DNA from: Ovis canadensis
Lineage: Eukaryota > Chordata > Mammalia > Artiodactyla > Bovidae
Direction: 5' to 3'
Assembly (NCBI RefSeq): GCF_042477335.2
Contig: NC_091245.1
Span: forward strand, 110,642,501 to 110,706,500
Length of the DNA stretch: 64,000 nucleotides
The notes under the pieces were generated by a model that ran no database searches, was not told where the DNA came from, and saw only the letters and a program-made list of their open reading frames with translations. Shown here in pieces: positions 37,241-48,878 of this stretch. A program made the position numbers and the translations under genes. Numbering within the stretch: position 1 is the first letter of the stretch; the number at the start of each line of letters is the position of its first letter.

Positions 37241-37437
37241 AAAGGCTCAGATGGTAAAGTGTCTGCCTGCAATGCGGGAGACCTGGATTCCAGGGTCAGG
37301 AAGATCCTCTGGAGAAGGAAATGGCCATCCACTCCAAGACTCTTGCCTGAAAAATCCCATGGACGGAGGAGCCTGATAGGCTACAGTCCATGGGGTCACA
37401 AAGAGTTGGACACGACTGAGCGAATTCATTTCATTTC
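37241..37437 (+). mobile_element. Bov-tA SINE, 5' end shared with the L1 target duplication
   Basis: ggctcagatggtaaagtgtc to gacacgactgagcg is a Bov-tA body. The first 16 or so bases of its head are missing on both sides of the L1, so the SINE was truncated before the L1 inserted, or lost its head at insertion. Confidence 0.88.
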
Positions 37438-37450
37438 AATGATGAACTAG

Positions 37451-38040
37451 TGATACTGTGCAGGCCTTGAGGGGCTTCTGGGCACAAGGCTTTTGTGTGC
37501 CCCATTTCTTTGACTATAGGAAGAAGCCTTCATTCAACCTCTGTGACCTTCCCTGAGTTCAAGCAACTATTAATTGAGGAAGGAAGTAAATGGGAGACCA
37601 AGAAGAAAGAGTAGCCTTGGGGCAAGGTACTATTTCCCCATCAAAGGATACAAACAAAAATATCTTTAATCTATTTTGCAGATACTGAATCCTCCTCCAG
37701 ATGGGAGAAGTTAATTAATGATTAACAATGATATGCTGCCTACAAGCATGTAGATTCCAGACCAGCTGGACTTGAAGGTTGTTGGTGCTGACTCCTACTT
37801 AGCTCATCACCAACCCATTATAAGAATGTCCATGAGCTTATCATGCCTTCTTTTACTGTAAAACTTGCCACTATCTTCCTCAAGTTGAGATATATAGGTT
37901 TGAGGGCATTAGCCCACTGTGTCCCCTTTTGCCTGGCAAAGCAATAAAGCTATCTTTCTCTACATCGCCCAAAACTCTGTCTCTGAGATTTGGTTCAACA
38001 CAGGTATACAGAGAAGTTGAGCTTTCTGCATCAGTAGCAC
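37451..38040 (+). mobile_element. Solo ERV LTR
   Basis: The 3' part, tgtccccttttgcctggcaa, AATAAA at 37943-37948, then aaaactctgtctctgagatt, has the arrangement of an LTR polyadenylation region as in bovine endogenous retroviruses. There are no internal retroviral genes, so it is a solo LTR. The ends are approximate; no clear target duplication was found. Confidence 0.55.
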
Positions 38041-38084
38041 TGAGAGTAGAGAATGGCTCCAGTTAGAATCCACTGATGTCATCC

Positions 38085-40022
38085 CTGTTGGTGTTTAGGC
38101 ACTAAGTTATGTTCGACTCTTTGTAAGCCAATGGACTGCAGCATGCCAGGCTCCTCTGTCCTTTACTACCTCCTGGACTTTCCTCAATTCATGTCCGTTG
38201 AGGTGGTGATGTTATCTATCCATCTCATCCTCAGCCACCACCTTATCCTTTGCCTTCAATCTTTCCCAGCATCAGAGTCTTTTCCAATGGGTCAGCTCTT
38301 CACGCCAAGTGGTCAAAATATTGGAGCTTCTGTTTCAGCAATAGTCCTTCCAGTGAATATTCAGAGTTGATTTTCTTTAGGGTTGACTGACTGGTTTGAT
38401 CTTCTTCCTGTCCAAGGGATTCTGAAGATCTCTAGCACCACAATTCAAAAGCATCAATTCTTTGGCACTCAGCCTGCTTTATGATCGAACTCTCATATCC
38501 ATACATGACTACTGGAAAAATTATAGCTTTGATCTTTGGCAGCAAAGTGATGTCTCTGCTTTTTAATTCAGTATCTGGGTTTCCCATAGCTTTCTTTCCA
38601 GGGAGCAAGTGTATCTCATGGTTGCAGTCACCATTCACAGTGATTTTAGAGCCCAAGAAAATAAATTCTGTCATTACTTCTATTTTTTCCCCTTCTATTT
38701 TCCATGAAGTGATGGGATTGGATGTCATGATCTTAATTTTTTGAATGTTGAGTTTTAAGCCAGATTTTTCACTCTTCCTCTTTCACCCTCATTAAGAGGA
38801 TCTTTCCTCTTCAATTTCTGCCATTAGAGTGGTATCATCTGCACATCTGAGGTTGTTGATATTGCTCCTGGCAATCTTAATTCCAACTTGTGTTTCATCC
38901 AGCCTGGCATTTAGCATGATGCACTCTGCACAGAAGTTAATAAGCAGGGTGACAGGATACAGTCTTGTTATACTCTTTTCCCGATTTTGAACCCATTAGT
39001 TGTTTCATGTCCAGTTCTATAAAAACTGTTGCTTCTTGACCTACATATAGGTTTCTTAGTAGACAGGCAAAGTGGTATGGTATTCCCACCTCTTTAGAAT
39101 TTTCCACAGTTTTTTGTGATCCACAGTCAAAATCTTTAGCATTGTTAATGAACCAGAAGTAGATATTATTTTTGGAATTCCCTTGCTTTTTCCATGATAC
39201 AAAGAATGTTGACAATTTGATCTCTGGTTCCTCTGCCTCTTTGAAACCCAGCTTCTAAATCTAGAATTTCTTAGATTCATGTATAGATGAAACCTAGCTT
39301 GAAGGATTTGGAGCATAACTGTGCTAACATGTGAAGTGACTGCAATTGCATGGTAGTTTGAACATTCTTTGGCATTGCCCTTCTTTGGAAATGGGATGAA
39401 AACTGAACTTTCCAGTCCTGTGGCCACTGCTATGTTTTTCAAATTTGCTAACATATTGAGTGCAGCACTTTAACAGCATCATCTTTTAGGATTTGAAATA
39501 GCTTAGCTGGAATTCTGTCACCTCCACTAGCTTTGTTTATAGTATGCTTCCTAAGGCCCAGTTGACTTCATACTTCAGGATGTCTGGCTCTAGGTGAGTG
39601 ACCACACCATCATGGTTATCTGAGTCATTAAGATCTTTCTTGTGCGGTTCTTCTGTGTATTCTTACTACCTCTTCTTAATCTCTTCTGCTTCTGTTAGGC
39701 TCTTATCTTTCCTGTCCTTTATTGTGCCCATTCTTGCATGAAATATTTCCTTGATATCTTGAATTTTCTTGAGGAGATCTCTAGTCTCTCCCATTCCATT
39801 GTTCTCCACTGTATCTTTGCATTGTTCATTTTAAAAGGCCTTCTTATCTCTCCTTGCTATTCTCCAGAACTCTCCAATCAGTTGGGTATATCTTTCCCTT
39901 TTTCCCTTGCCCTTCACTTCTCTTCTCTCCTCAGCTAGTTGCAAAGCCTCCTCAGACAATCACTTTGCTTTCTTGCATTTCTTTTTCTTTGGAATGATTT
40001 TGAAGACTGCCTCCTATACACC
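38085..40022 (-). mobile_element. BovB 3' two-thirds, decayed
   Basis: The minus strand reads KRSG-type RT fragments in pieces: NIYFWFINNAKDFDCG near 39.1 kb, IPFPKKGNAKECSNYHAIAV near 39.3 kb and EFIFLGSKITVNGDCNHEI near 38.6 kb. It begins with the tail at 38085. Several frameshifts and stops. Confidence 0.85.
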
Positions 40023-40516
40023 CCAGTAGATGTGATAATTTAAAGACCAAAATTAGACAGTCCTTCTTCAGGAAAGCAGTGTTATGTTCAAAAAGTATTA
40101 ATAAAACAGTGATTGGAAGAATCTCATGAATTTTCTGAATGTGGAAATGTCCTGGATAAAGGACATTTTGAAGAGTAGCCACTCCAAAATATGTTTCCTT
40201 GGCACAAGATTATCTTAAACTGATCATTTTTACAAAACAGCATACATAGAGGAAGCTCTAAAACCAAAAAGGAAGATGCCTTTTTGTAAGGGAAATTTGT
40301 GTTTATAAATTAAATCTCCATTTCTAAGTGTGTCTGTTTCTGTGTACCAGGAAGAGAAGGACTCTAAACCTCGGGAGAATATTATCACTAGAGGAGAAAC
40401 TGACTTAAACCTGCATAACAAACATTACCCTTGTTTACCCTGATTTTCCTGGTAACTTTCCTATAACTGACCTCCATACTTTTCTTTCTACTGTCTTTCA
40501 TTAAAGATGGTATTTT

Positions 40517-40727
40517 TTTTTTTAGTTTTTTATTTTTTAAATTTTAAAATCTTTAATTCTTACACGCATTCCCAAACATGAACCTCCCTCCCACCTCCCT
40601 CCCCATAACATCTCTCTGGGTCATCCCCATGCACCAGCCCCAAGCATGCTGTATCCTGCGTCAGACATAGACTGGCGATTCAATTCTTACATGATAGTAT
40701 ACATGTTAGAATGCCATTCTCCCAAAT
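40517..40727 (-). mobile_element. 5'-truncated young L1, 3'UTR only
   Basis: The reverse strand carries the last about 200 bases of the same L1 3'UTR as the full-length copy (atcatttgggagaatggcat to aatctttaaa in plus notation). An 11-base target duplication, gatggtatttt, flanks it at 40506-40516 and 40728-40738. Confidence 0.9.
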
Positions 40728-40867
40728 GATGGTATTTTAAGTTGGCGGCTTAGGCCACCTCAGGGAGTTACTTATTTTTCCTGGGTATCTTCTATGTATA
40801 GATGAGATACACCTGTTAGTAAACTTCTGCTTGTTTGCTTGTTTGTTTGTTCTTGTTAATCTCGGTT

Positions 40868-41668
40868 TTAACAAAGATACCACTCTAATGGCAGAAAGTG
40901 AAGAGGAACTAAAGAACCTCGTGATGAATATGAAAGAGGAGATTGAGAAAGCCAGCTTAAAACTAAATATTTACAAAAAAAAAAAAACAGTAAGCTCATG
41001 GCATCTGGCCCCATTACTTCATGGCAAATAGAAGGGGTAAAGAAGGAAGCAGCGACAGATTTCCTCTTCTTGGGCTCTAAAATCACTCTGGTTGGTGACT
41101 GCAGCCATAAAATCAGAAGATGATTGCTTCTTGCCAGAAAGTAGTGACAAACTTAGACAGTGTGTTGAAAAGCAGAGACATCACTCTGCTGACAAAGTTC
41201 CATACAGTCAAGATTATGGTCTTCCCAATGGTCACATATGGTTGTGAGAGCTGGATTATAAAGAAGGCAGAGTGCCAAAGAATTGATACCTTTGAACTGT
41301 GGTGCTGGAGAAGACTCTTGAGAGTCTCTTGGACAGCAAGGAGATCAAACGAGTCAATATTAAAGGAAATAAACCCTGAATACTCATCGGAAGGACTGAT
41401 GCTGAAGCTGAAACTCCAGTATTTCGGTCACCTAATGTGAATAGCCAGCTCATTGGAAAAGTCCCTGATGCTGGGAAAGATTGGGGACAGAAGGAGAAGA
41501 GGACATCAGAGGATGAGATGGCTGGGTGGCTGGATGGCATCTCTGTTGCAATGGACAAAAACTTTGGCAAACTCCAGGAGGTGGTGAGGGACAGGAAGGC
41601 CTGACGTGTTGCAATCCATGGGGTCACAAAGAGTCAGACACGACTAGGCAACTGAACAACAACAACAA
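40868..41668 (+). mobile_element. BovB 3' part
   Basis: Reads DTTLMAESEEELKNLVMNMK (just after the catalytic Tyr-Ala-Asp-Asp), then the C-terminal part CESWIIKKAECQRIDTFELW and the 3' tail agtcagacacgactaggcaa. An A-run at 40976-40987 disrupts the frame. Confidence 0.88.
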
Positions 41669-42742
41669 TCTTTGTTTTAAAAAAGGGATCTCAGTTAAGA
41701 CCTCAGAAGAGCAGAGGGCAAATTGTTTTTCCTCCTCTACACACTCCTGGTAGAATAATGGCAGGACCCTGAGGAGAAAAATGCCAAAAGAGAAATCAGG
41801 TACCAAGGGGCTCATTCCCAGGACAAGTTAACCAGTAACAACAAATTCCTTACTAGTAATATGAGCAGCATCTTGAGAAGAAGTACACAGGACTTGAGAA
41901 AAAAATTATATTCTATACACAGGGTCATGAAAGTAGGCCTGATGGACACAGGCTCTTATTATGATCATTGTATGTTTGTGAAACACTGAAAGAGCCTAAA
42001 GTCAAATAGCAAAGAATTATTATTTAATTTACAAAATAATCAGGTAATTATTTTTATGTTAAAATAATAATTTAAATCTACATTTCTTGAATAGCATTTC
42101 AAAATGAAAGAAAAAGAATGAATTATAGAAAAATATGTGTAATGTGATCAACCTGAAACAAATTAATATTCTTTATATATACACAACAAAAGGTACAATC
42201 AGAAAGTCTATTTACCAAAAGAGAGCATTTGATAGAGGGGAGATTTCAGACAGTTAACAGTAATTATCTTTGTCCATGTATCTTCATTTCCTAAATTTCT
42301 GCATCCTAATATGGATGATATCATTTCCAAAAGAAAAAAGAAAAAGACAATAGTGCTCTGTTTCTATATTTCTCTACCCTATTGCTCCTTGAGTTCTCTC
42401 TTTCATAGTGAGAAAACTATAAGGAGACTTTCTGTCTTTCATAGTATTGAAGGAAACACAAAAATAAAATTAAACAAGTTACTAATTATACCCACTGCTG
42501 AAGAGGAATGATTTTGGTGCACACTAGGCCATAGGTTATCCTAAGGCAAGGGACAGCGTAGTGAGAGTCAGAATTTGAATGCCAGTCGGTCCTCAAAGTA
42601 CACACTCAGTAACAACATGTGTGACCTAATGAAAAAAGAATTGGATACTGAAAGGGATTAGTGAGAAGTTCTTATATGGTTCTACTGGTGCCTGTCATTA
42701 TATTGTAGAAAGAGGGAAATATTGAAAATGAGAATCTGGTAC
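41669..42742 (-). other. Intron sequence, no recognised exon
   Basis: AT-rich intron of the PYHIN gene. A short part just below the spacer exon (42655-42742) resembles the same position next to the other two spacer exons. Confidence 0.5.
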
Positions 42743-42937
42743 CTTGGTTGAGGAACCGCTGGATGTGGTTGGTGGCAGCTTCTGAGGAGTCTGGAGGCAA
42801 TTCTTAGTTGGCATTACGCTGCATGTTGGAATTTGCAGAAGCTGACTCTGCTCCAGGGATAGTTTCATCCTGGGGTCAGCAGTTCTAGTGGTTATGTCTT
42901 CTATTTTTCCAGTTGAAAGACATGCATTTTCTTCTTT
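42743..42937 (-). CDS. IFI16: PYHIN exon 5: spacer exon, copy C
   Basis: The donor is ACCAAG|GTACCA (GT from 42742), identical in context to copy A. The frame is open through ADPRMKLSLEQSQLLQIPT and ends TSSGSSTK, closely matching the spacer layout of IFI16. The start is less certain. The only in-frame phase-0 acceptor I see is ttaaccag ending at 42938, giving 65 codons that begin KEENACLSTGK. The position matching the acceptors of copies A and B has lost a usable AG or would put a stop in frame. The next exon begins Lys-Pro-Arg-Leu-Lys, so the junction reads as family members do just before a HIN domain. Confidence 0.7.
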
Positions 42938-43718
42938 CTGGTTAATGATTTTCAATATCATATGAACAATAACATTTCTCTCTTACCCTCCATCTTACTC
43001 TGTATCTCTCTGTCTTTCTTTCTCACAGACACACCACAGTATCCACACTCTGACAATTTTCTCTGGAATAACAAATTTCTCTGGAATAAGAGCACATCTT
43101 CTGACACTCCCAATGCCTCCCCAGCTTGGCTCCCCACTAGGACTGCAAACTTCTCTCTGCAGATGTTAAAACTCAGGTAATTGCAATGTCATTGGTCTGT
43201 TTTTGAATTCTGGCCCTACCTCTGCTGCAACTTCACTAAGACAACACTTGGAGTAATAAAGACAACACTTGGAAAATTCTGTCAGGTTATAATGGTCTCA
43301 AAACAACATAGGCTGCATTCATGGACGTTTTTACTCATTAAGTCTTTCATTACCTCATGTATTTACCAAATAAGCAAAATGGTTTCTATCTTCCACTCTT
43401 CAAATCTAGGAAACCCAGGTCTCCTTTCATTTCAATGCTTTGTTTGTCCACATACCAGAGATATTCCCTCAAATTCATAAACCCTTAGGCGGGATTCTCT
43501 TTGCATAGTCTATCAGGCAACCAAATCTTTCATCACTATGAACAATGCACATATCCATTTGCAATTTCACCCAGGGTACAGACCCATACATAAACAATTT
43601 TAGGACTTGAGTTTTTATAGTTGTTTAAGCCAGGGCAGGAAGTGTCTATGAAATAATGTTTCTTGACCATCTCAGGTTTTACCCATGAAAGACTATTTCT
43701 AACATTCTACAGTATAGA

Positions 43719-43934
43719 GGGCTTCACCAGTGCCTCAGCGGTAAATAATCTGCCTAAAATGCAGGAGCTGCAGGAGTCGCAGGTTCTGTCCCTGGGTCAG
43801 GAAGATCCCCTGGAGGAGGGCATAGCAGCCCACTCCAGTATTCTTGCCTGGAGAATCCCATGGACAGAGGACCTGGCAGGCTACAGTCCATGGGGTCGCA
43901 AAGCGTTAGACACGACTGAAGCGACTTAACACGC
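43719..43934 (+). mobile_element. Bov-tA SINE with exact target duplication
   Basis: ggcttcaccagtgcctcagc to gaagcgacttaacacgc is a full unit. The 10-base acagtataga at 43709-43718 and 43935-43944 marks the insertion. Confidence 0.92.
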
Positions 43935-44224
43935 ACAGTATAGAAGTGCCACAGTTACCACTTCGAGCATCCATTTAACCAATTCATAAAGTATCAGTTG
44001 TTGATAAAACTTTAGATGAGGGACCTGATTTAAATGACTGTCTCTGACATGTAGCTTCTTGATTAGAATACTCTCTCACCTCCCTTGTCACTTCATTTCT
44101 CATTAGAAGGCTTGAGAGCCTAGGATATGAAAACAAATCTGAGACATAACATTATCTGATATGTAAATTTTTAGAGGTAAATTTCAGATATTGAAGTAGT
44201 CTATCCTCTGACTGTGGGAGCAAT

Positions 44225-44700
44225 ATATGCCATTAAATGCTCATGTTTTAGAATTCAATTAAGCTAGATTTGAATCCTGGCTCTAATGTTTATTTTCTGT
44301 ATGACTTCAGTTCAGTTCAGTTCAGTCGCTCAGTCGTGTCCGACTCTTTGCGACCCCATGAATCATAGTACACCAGGCCTCCCTGTCCATCACCAACTCC
44401 CGGAGTTCACTCAGACTCATGTCCATCGAGTCAGCGATGCCATCCAGCCATCTCATCCTCTGTCATCCCCTTCTCCTCCTGCCCCCAATCCCTCCCAGCA
44501 TCACAGTCTTTTCCAATGAGTCAACTCTTCCTGCATGACTTAGGAGATTTTTAACCCCTAGGAACTTCAGCATTTTCATATGCCAAGTGGGATTAACAAT
44601 AGCATCCTCATGTGGTGTTATAAAGAATAAATGAGATAATGTACACAAAGAACCCACATCTTAAAAGTCTAACACCATTAAGTGCTCATACATAGAAATA
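44225..44700 (+). repeat. MIR SINE, split by a BovB tail
   Basis: The left part has tttgaatcctggctctaatg; the right part has gccaagtgggattaacaata, gaataaatgagataatgtac and ccattaagtgctcata. Together they follow MIR from head to tail. The BovB piece lies between them. Confidence 0.7.
44309..44530 (-). mobile_element. BovB 3'-end fragment inside MIR
   Basis: A clean reverse-strand BovB 3' end with (CAGTT)n at its tail. The flanks ctgtatgactt (from 44298) and ctgcatgactt (from 44531) are an 11-base duplication with one change. Confidence 0.9.
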
Positions 44701-46045
44701 TCACTGCATTATTATTTTACAGTAGACACAGGGGTTTCTGTTTCTGCTCTGATCCACAGATGTTTCATGCTTAATTCTGGTCTTCTTGATGGAAACCCCA
44801 GATAGAGGTGGTATTGGAAGGACTTTATTAAAGAAAGTTTTCTATTAACCTCTACTACTAATTTAATCACATTGACAAGAGCATCATGATTGGTTTTCAT
44901 AATCAGTTAAAGCAAAAGCTTCCATCATAAAAGCAGGATTTAGATCCCTAAAATATACTATTTGGGTGGATAATATTTAAAAATAGTAATTGATTTTTTT
45001 CCCTTGGCTTATGTCCTTCACAACTCCACCTGGTTCTTAAATCATGCCAATATGTGGTATTTGCTTTCACGGAGACACAGCAGTATGAATCAAAGAAAAT
45101 ATTGGTCTGCTTCTGTCTCTGAATCCCAAACATAGCCTATATCACAGAAAAAATAGTTGGGAGACCCTCTGATGAAGGAGCAATGCTTTCCTGCTCTTTC
45201 CCAGAAGAATGGCCAGATCCTTCTTGTTCCATGCCTCCTATTGAAGTGGCTGGGCTCCAAAGGAGAAATGACTGCAAGGTGTTTTTAGGTGTATGAAGCC
45301 AAGGGGATAGATGGGGCTCTCTGGGATTCCTATGCTCCCAGGGATTTGGGGGGTAGCAGAATGATTCATATGAAAGTAGAAATGACTATTTCACAAATTT
45401 AGGCAGATGGGACCTTAGAAAGTGTCAATTCTAAGCCTGTATGCATAGAAAAGCATAGTTGACTTGTGGTGTACATGCATGTCATTGTCACAGCAGACTG
45501 ACAGTGGGTCTAAGGTTTCAATGACTAGACCAGGGCCATCTGGACCTAGAGGCAAACAGGCACAGATTACTAGCTCTATCCCACAAATAAAACAGAGACT
45601 ACGTGAGGCATTACTAATTATCAGAGTTAACAGTAATAAAAACAATAACACGATAAAACTTGAACAATTATGTTAAAAGAAATGTCTTCAACTGGTATGC
45701 TTGGATTCGTATAGAGGGCTTCAGCCTAGGCAGCTTGGAACTTGGGTGACAAGCTATTTTCGTGATTTAAATGTTGCTTTGGCCTATTTCTCCTGTCACT
45801 TGCTTATTTGCTGCAGGAATAGGTGTTGTACCCCAGCGTGATGGTAACCACAAGGGTCATATCAGGACAGAATAAAGGCAGGCGAGGATAGGAGTCGATG
45901 CACGTGTGTGTGTGTGTCATTTTTCCACCCTGATCTGGTCTTATCTTGGGAACAGGGCACTACGAATGAAAAACGCTGCCTGCCATATCAGTAAACTGAG
46001 GATGTTGTGGCCATCAAGCCATCGCATTACAGCTGCCCACACTGT
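44701..46045 (-). other. Intron sequence, partly duplicated with 47.8-48.05 kb
   Basis: Part of this (about 45.71-45.96 kb) is related to 47.81-48.05 kb. No exon recognised. Confidence 0.45.
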
Positions 46046-46049
46046 AAGC

Positions 46050-46461
46050 CCTGAGGGAACTCAGGATAGAAGCAAAATGCCCTCCAGCAAGCAGTCAACT
46101 GCTTCAGCCAATCCTGACGGCGCCCCCTCAGGAGACTCAGGGTAAGGATACTGGCCCCAGATAGCTGAACTTTATAGCAAAGGGTCTGTGAGCCCAGATC
46201 TTTGCATCTTTCTGTATATAAAAATGTGTTAAATTTTAACTTGAGACATCAGGTTCTCTTTAAAAACAGTAACATTTTGATGTTCTGACTGCCTGGTCCT
46301 TGTTACAAGATTCCTGTATAACCTGCCTCCCCTTCTTGCTTCTTCAGAGCAGCTCTCTCAGAGCTACCTGAGAATCTGTGTCCCCATCTTAAGTCCTCAT
46401 ATTTGTCTGCTGAATAAAGCATAATTCTTAACTTTTAGGTTGTGGATTTTTTCAGTTGACA
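46050..46461 (+). mobile_element. Probable solo ERV LTR
   Basis: The 3' half (aacctgcctccccttcttgc, gctgaataaagcataa, ttttttcagttgaca) has the order of an LTR U3-R-U5 end with an AATAAA signal at about 46414. A TATA-like tgtatataaa lies at 46214. The 5' boundary is uncertain. No viral genes. Confidence 0.5.
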
Positions 46462-47063
46462 GGCACCTTATAATTTATATTATAGTTCAGTAACAAAGAA
46501 AAATGTACATTTATTACAGTTTCAGTAAGTGCTAAAAAAGGGAAAGTAAACTGACCTTTGAAAGCAAGCAAGAGGAATACCTAATATATTCTGAGAGTGG
46601 GCAGGTATCAGTGGGGACTTGCCCTAGGAAGAGATTAAAGTTTGCAACTCAAGACAAGTAATTTCAAACATGAAAAGTGTCTATGTCAAAATATCAGACC
46701 TGAGAAGGAGCACCGGACTTTGAAAATGAACCCTGCCATGTGGTCAGTGAGCAAATGGGAAGAGGGCCAAAGGAAAGTGGAATGTATGAAGTAAAGACAC
46801 ACTCATTTTGACTTGTTTTGTCACCTTTCCCTCCTCTTTCTATTCAATACAAGAGAGTAAACCTCTCAAAATTGGAGGTTTCATGAACTCATGCTTTGGT
46901 AAACAGCCAAATTAACAAGGAGTTAGAATAGAATGGGATCACAGATTAAACACTGATAAATGAAGGGGTAAGTATAATAAATGACTAAATGGGAAGTTCA
47001 ATGATGATAATTCTTGTACTTCTCTTGTAAGAAGTGCAAGGAATGGGATCAAAAAGCCGGTAC

Positions 47064-47231
47064 CTTGCTTGAGAAATTGCTGAATGGTTTTGGTAGAACA
47101 ATTGGAGTCATCTGGCCACTGCTCACAGTTGGGCACAAGCTGGTTGCTGAAGTTCCTGGAAGCTGACTCTGGTTATAAGATATCATCTTCCTTTTTAAGT
47201 CCTTAGGTGTGGTGGCTGTGTCACTTTTTTT
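47064..47231 (-). CDS. IFI16: PYHIN exon 4: spacer exon, copy B
   Basis: The acceptor is a T-rich tract ending tttttatccag (last base 47232) and the donor is AGCAAG|GTACCG (GT from 47063). The exon has 56 codons in phase 0-0, all open. It starts KKSDTATTPK, contains SYNQSQLPGTSATS and ends PFSNFSSK. The shared core Ser-Gln-Leu-Pro-Gly and the shared donor context (AAG|GTACC) mark it as a paralogue of the other two spacer exons. Its function is inferred to be a flexible linker between the PYD and HIN domains. Confidence 0.75.
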
Positions 47232-48716
47232 CTGGATAAAAATAGATTTTTTTCTTAGTTCTTGAAAATGATTTTCAAAATCACACAGAATATAGCATCT
47301 TTTCTCTTTCTCAATGTTGAATCTGAACTTTTCAATTTTTTCTGGACTGATAGCACATATTCCAATACCTGTATTACTTATCCTTTACCTACCTCAACTA
47401 TGATTACAGATTTCACTCTCCAAATACTAACAGCTCAGACAAAATTTCATTGATTTGGGGATGGAATCTGGGTCCTACATCTGATGCAAACTGGCCAAAG
47501 CAAGTAGATAAACTTCCCTGGCTATAAGAGAAGTAAATCTCAGTCTAAAGTTGGCTGCACTTAAGGATGTCTGTTAACTACGACTTTTTCATCAAGAAAA
47601 GACACAAGTGGGTTTCTAGTATCTATTCTATAGGCTTCTACAAACCTACTGATCTTCTGAGAAATATTACTGGGAAAAATATGGACTCTTGTGACTAATA
47701 AGAACAATGACAACAACCACAACAAAACCACAAATTTAAAGTCCCCTTATGTAGGAGTTCTGTCTTCAAGTGGAATGTGCGGGGTGGTGGTGAGGATATA
47801 GCCTGAGTTAGAGGGCAGCTTGGGTCTTGGGTAAGAAACTGGGTTAGAGATTGTGGTTTAAATCTTGCCTTTGCCTACCCTTGACACTTATCTTGGGGGA
47901 ATCTTTTCCTGCCCATTCATCTTAGACACATACTCCATAGTTCCAGGTTTCATGTAACCCAGGGCAAAATAAAAACCAGGTTGGGATAGAGGTTGATGCC
48001 TACAACTGTGGACTCACTTTCCCACCCCTGTCTTGTATTCTCTTTTGATAGAGCACCTATACTCCAAGATCATTGTCTAGAAGAGAAGAAAAACAAATTT
48101 ATTAAAGTTGTGATACACACTATACAGGAATAGTAAAGGATTCTGTAACGGCGATAAAAAATGAGACTATCTATAAGTTTTGGGGAGGGGTGTCTCAGTG
48201 AGGACATGCTGAGGAAGGAATTCAGGCTGGTACCTGATGGTTGAATTAATTTAGCCATTAAAGCAACATGAATCATGAGTGTGAATCAAGGAATTAGCCT
48301 ATGAGCAAATACCTGACATAGGAAGGAGCATAGAATGCTGAGAACTAATCTAGAGGTGTGGTTAAGAGAAAAGGGATGAAAGGAAACCGAAATGTTGGGG
48401 ATAAACATACCCTTATGTTCCTGTCTAATTGCCTGGCCACCTCCATAGGCCTGTCACATTTGTAAGGTCAGCAATTATTCGTAAATGTAAAAATGTCCAA
48501 AAGTCCAAGGACTTAGAACACACTAAGACCTCAACACTTTTTTAATTCATTTATTTAATTTGCCTCAATATTTTATTTGATAAGTTTTGGGGTGATTTGA
48601 TTGCATAAAGAAGTTTGTATCTAGAAAGGGAATACCGAGAGATTTTTTTCGGGGTCATGAGTATTCTTATAATATGTTGTAAGGAGGGACACGTATTAGG
48701 AACAGGAAAATGGTAC

Positions 48717-48878
48717 CTTGGTTAAGGAACTGCTGGATGGCTTTGGTGAAGGCATTTGAGGAGTCTGGAGAAGGCCCTTAGTTGACTCTGTGCTCGTTAC
48801 TGATGATCCTGGAAGCTGACTCTCCTCCTTGGTTAGCTTCATCCTCTTAGATTCACTAGTTTCGGTGGTTTTCTTTCT
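48717..48878 (-). CDS. IFI16: PYHIN exon 3: Ser/Pro/Thr-rich spacer exon, copy A
   Basis: The acceptor cccacttttcag ends at 48879 and the donor is ACCAAG|GTACCA (GT from 48716). The exon has 54 codons in phase 0 at both ends and no stop. It begins RKKTTETSE, has a central KRMKLTKEESQLPG and ends PKPSSSSLTK. IFI16 has comparable spacer modules between its PYD and HIN domains, with the same layout of a Lys-rich start, a Gln-Leu-Pro core and a Thr-Pro-Gln-Met-Pro/Ser-rich end. A symmetrical 0-0 exon can be gained or skipped without breaking the frame. It is paralogous to the exons at 47064-47231 and 42743-42937. Confidence 0.75.

Noticed and set aside
45464..45676. 70-codon open frame on the plus strand
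   Set aside because: It is in a PYHIN intron, opposite in strand, without recognisable motifs, start context or splice support.
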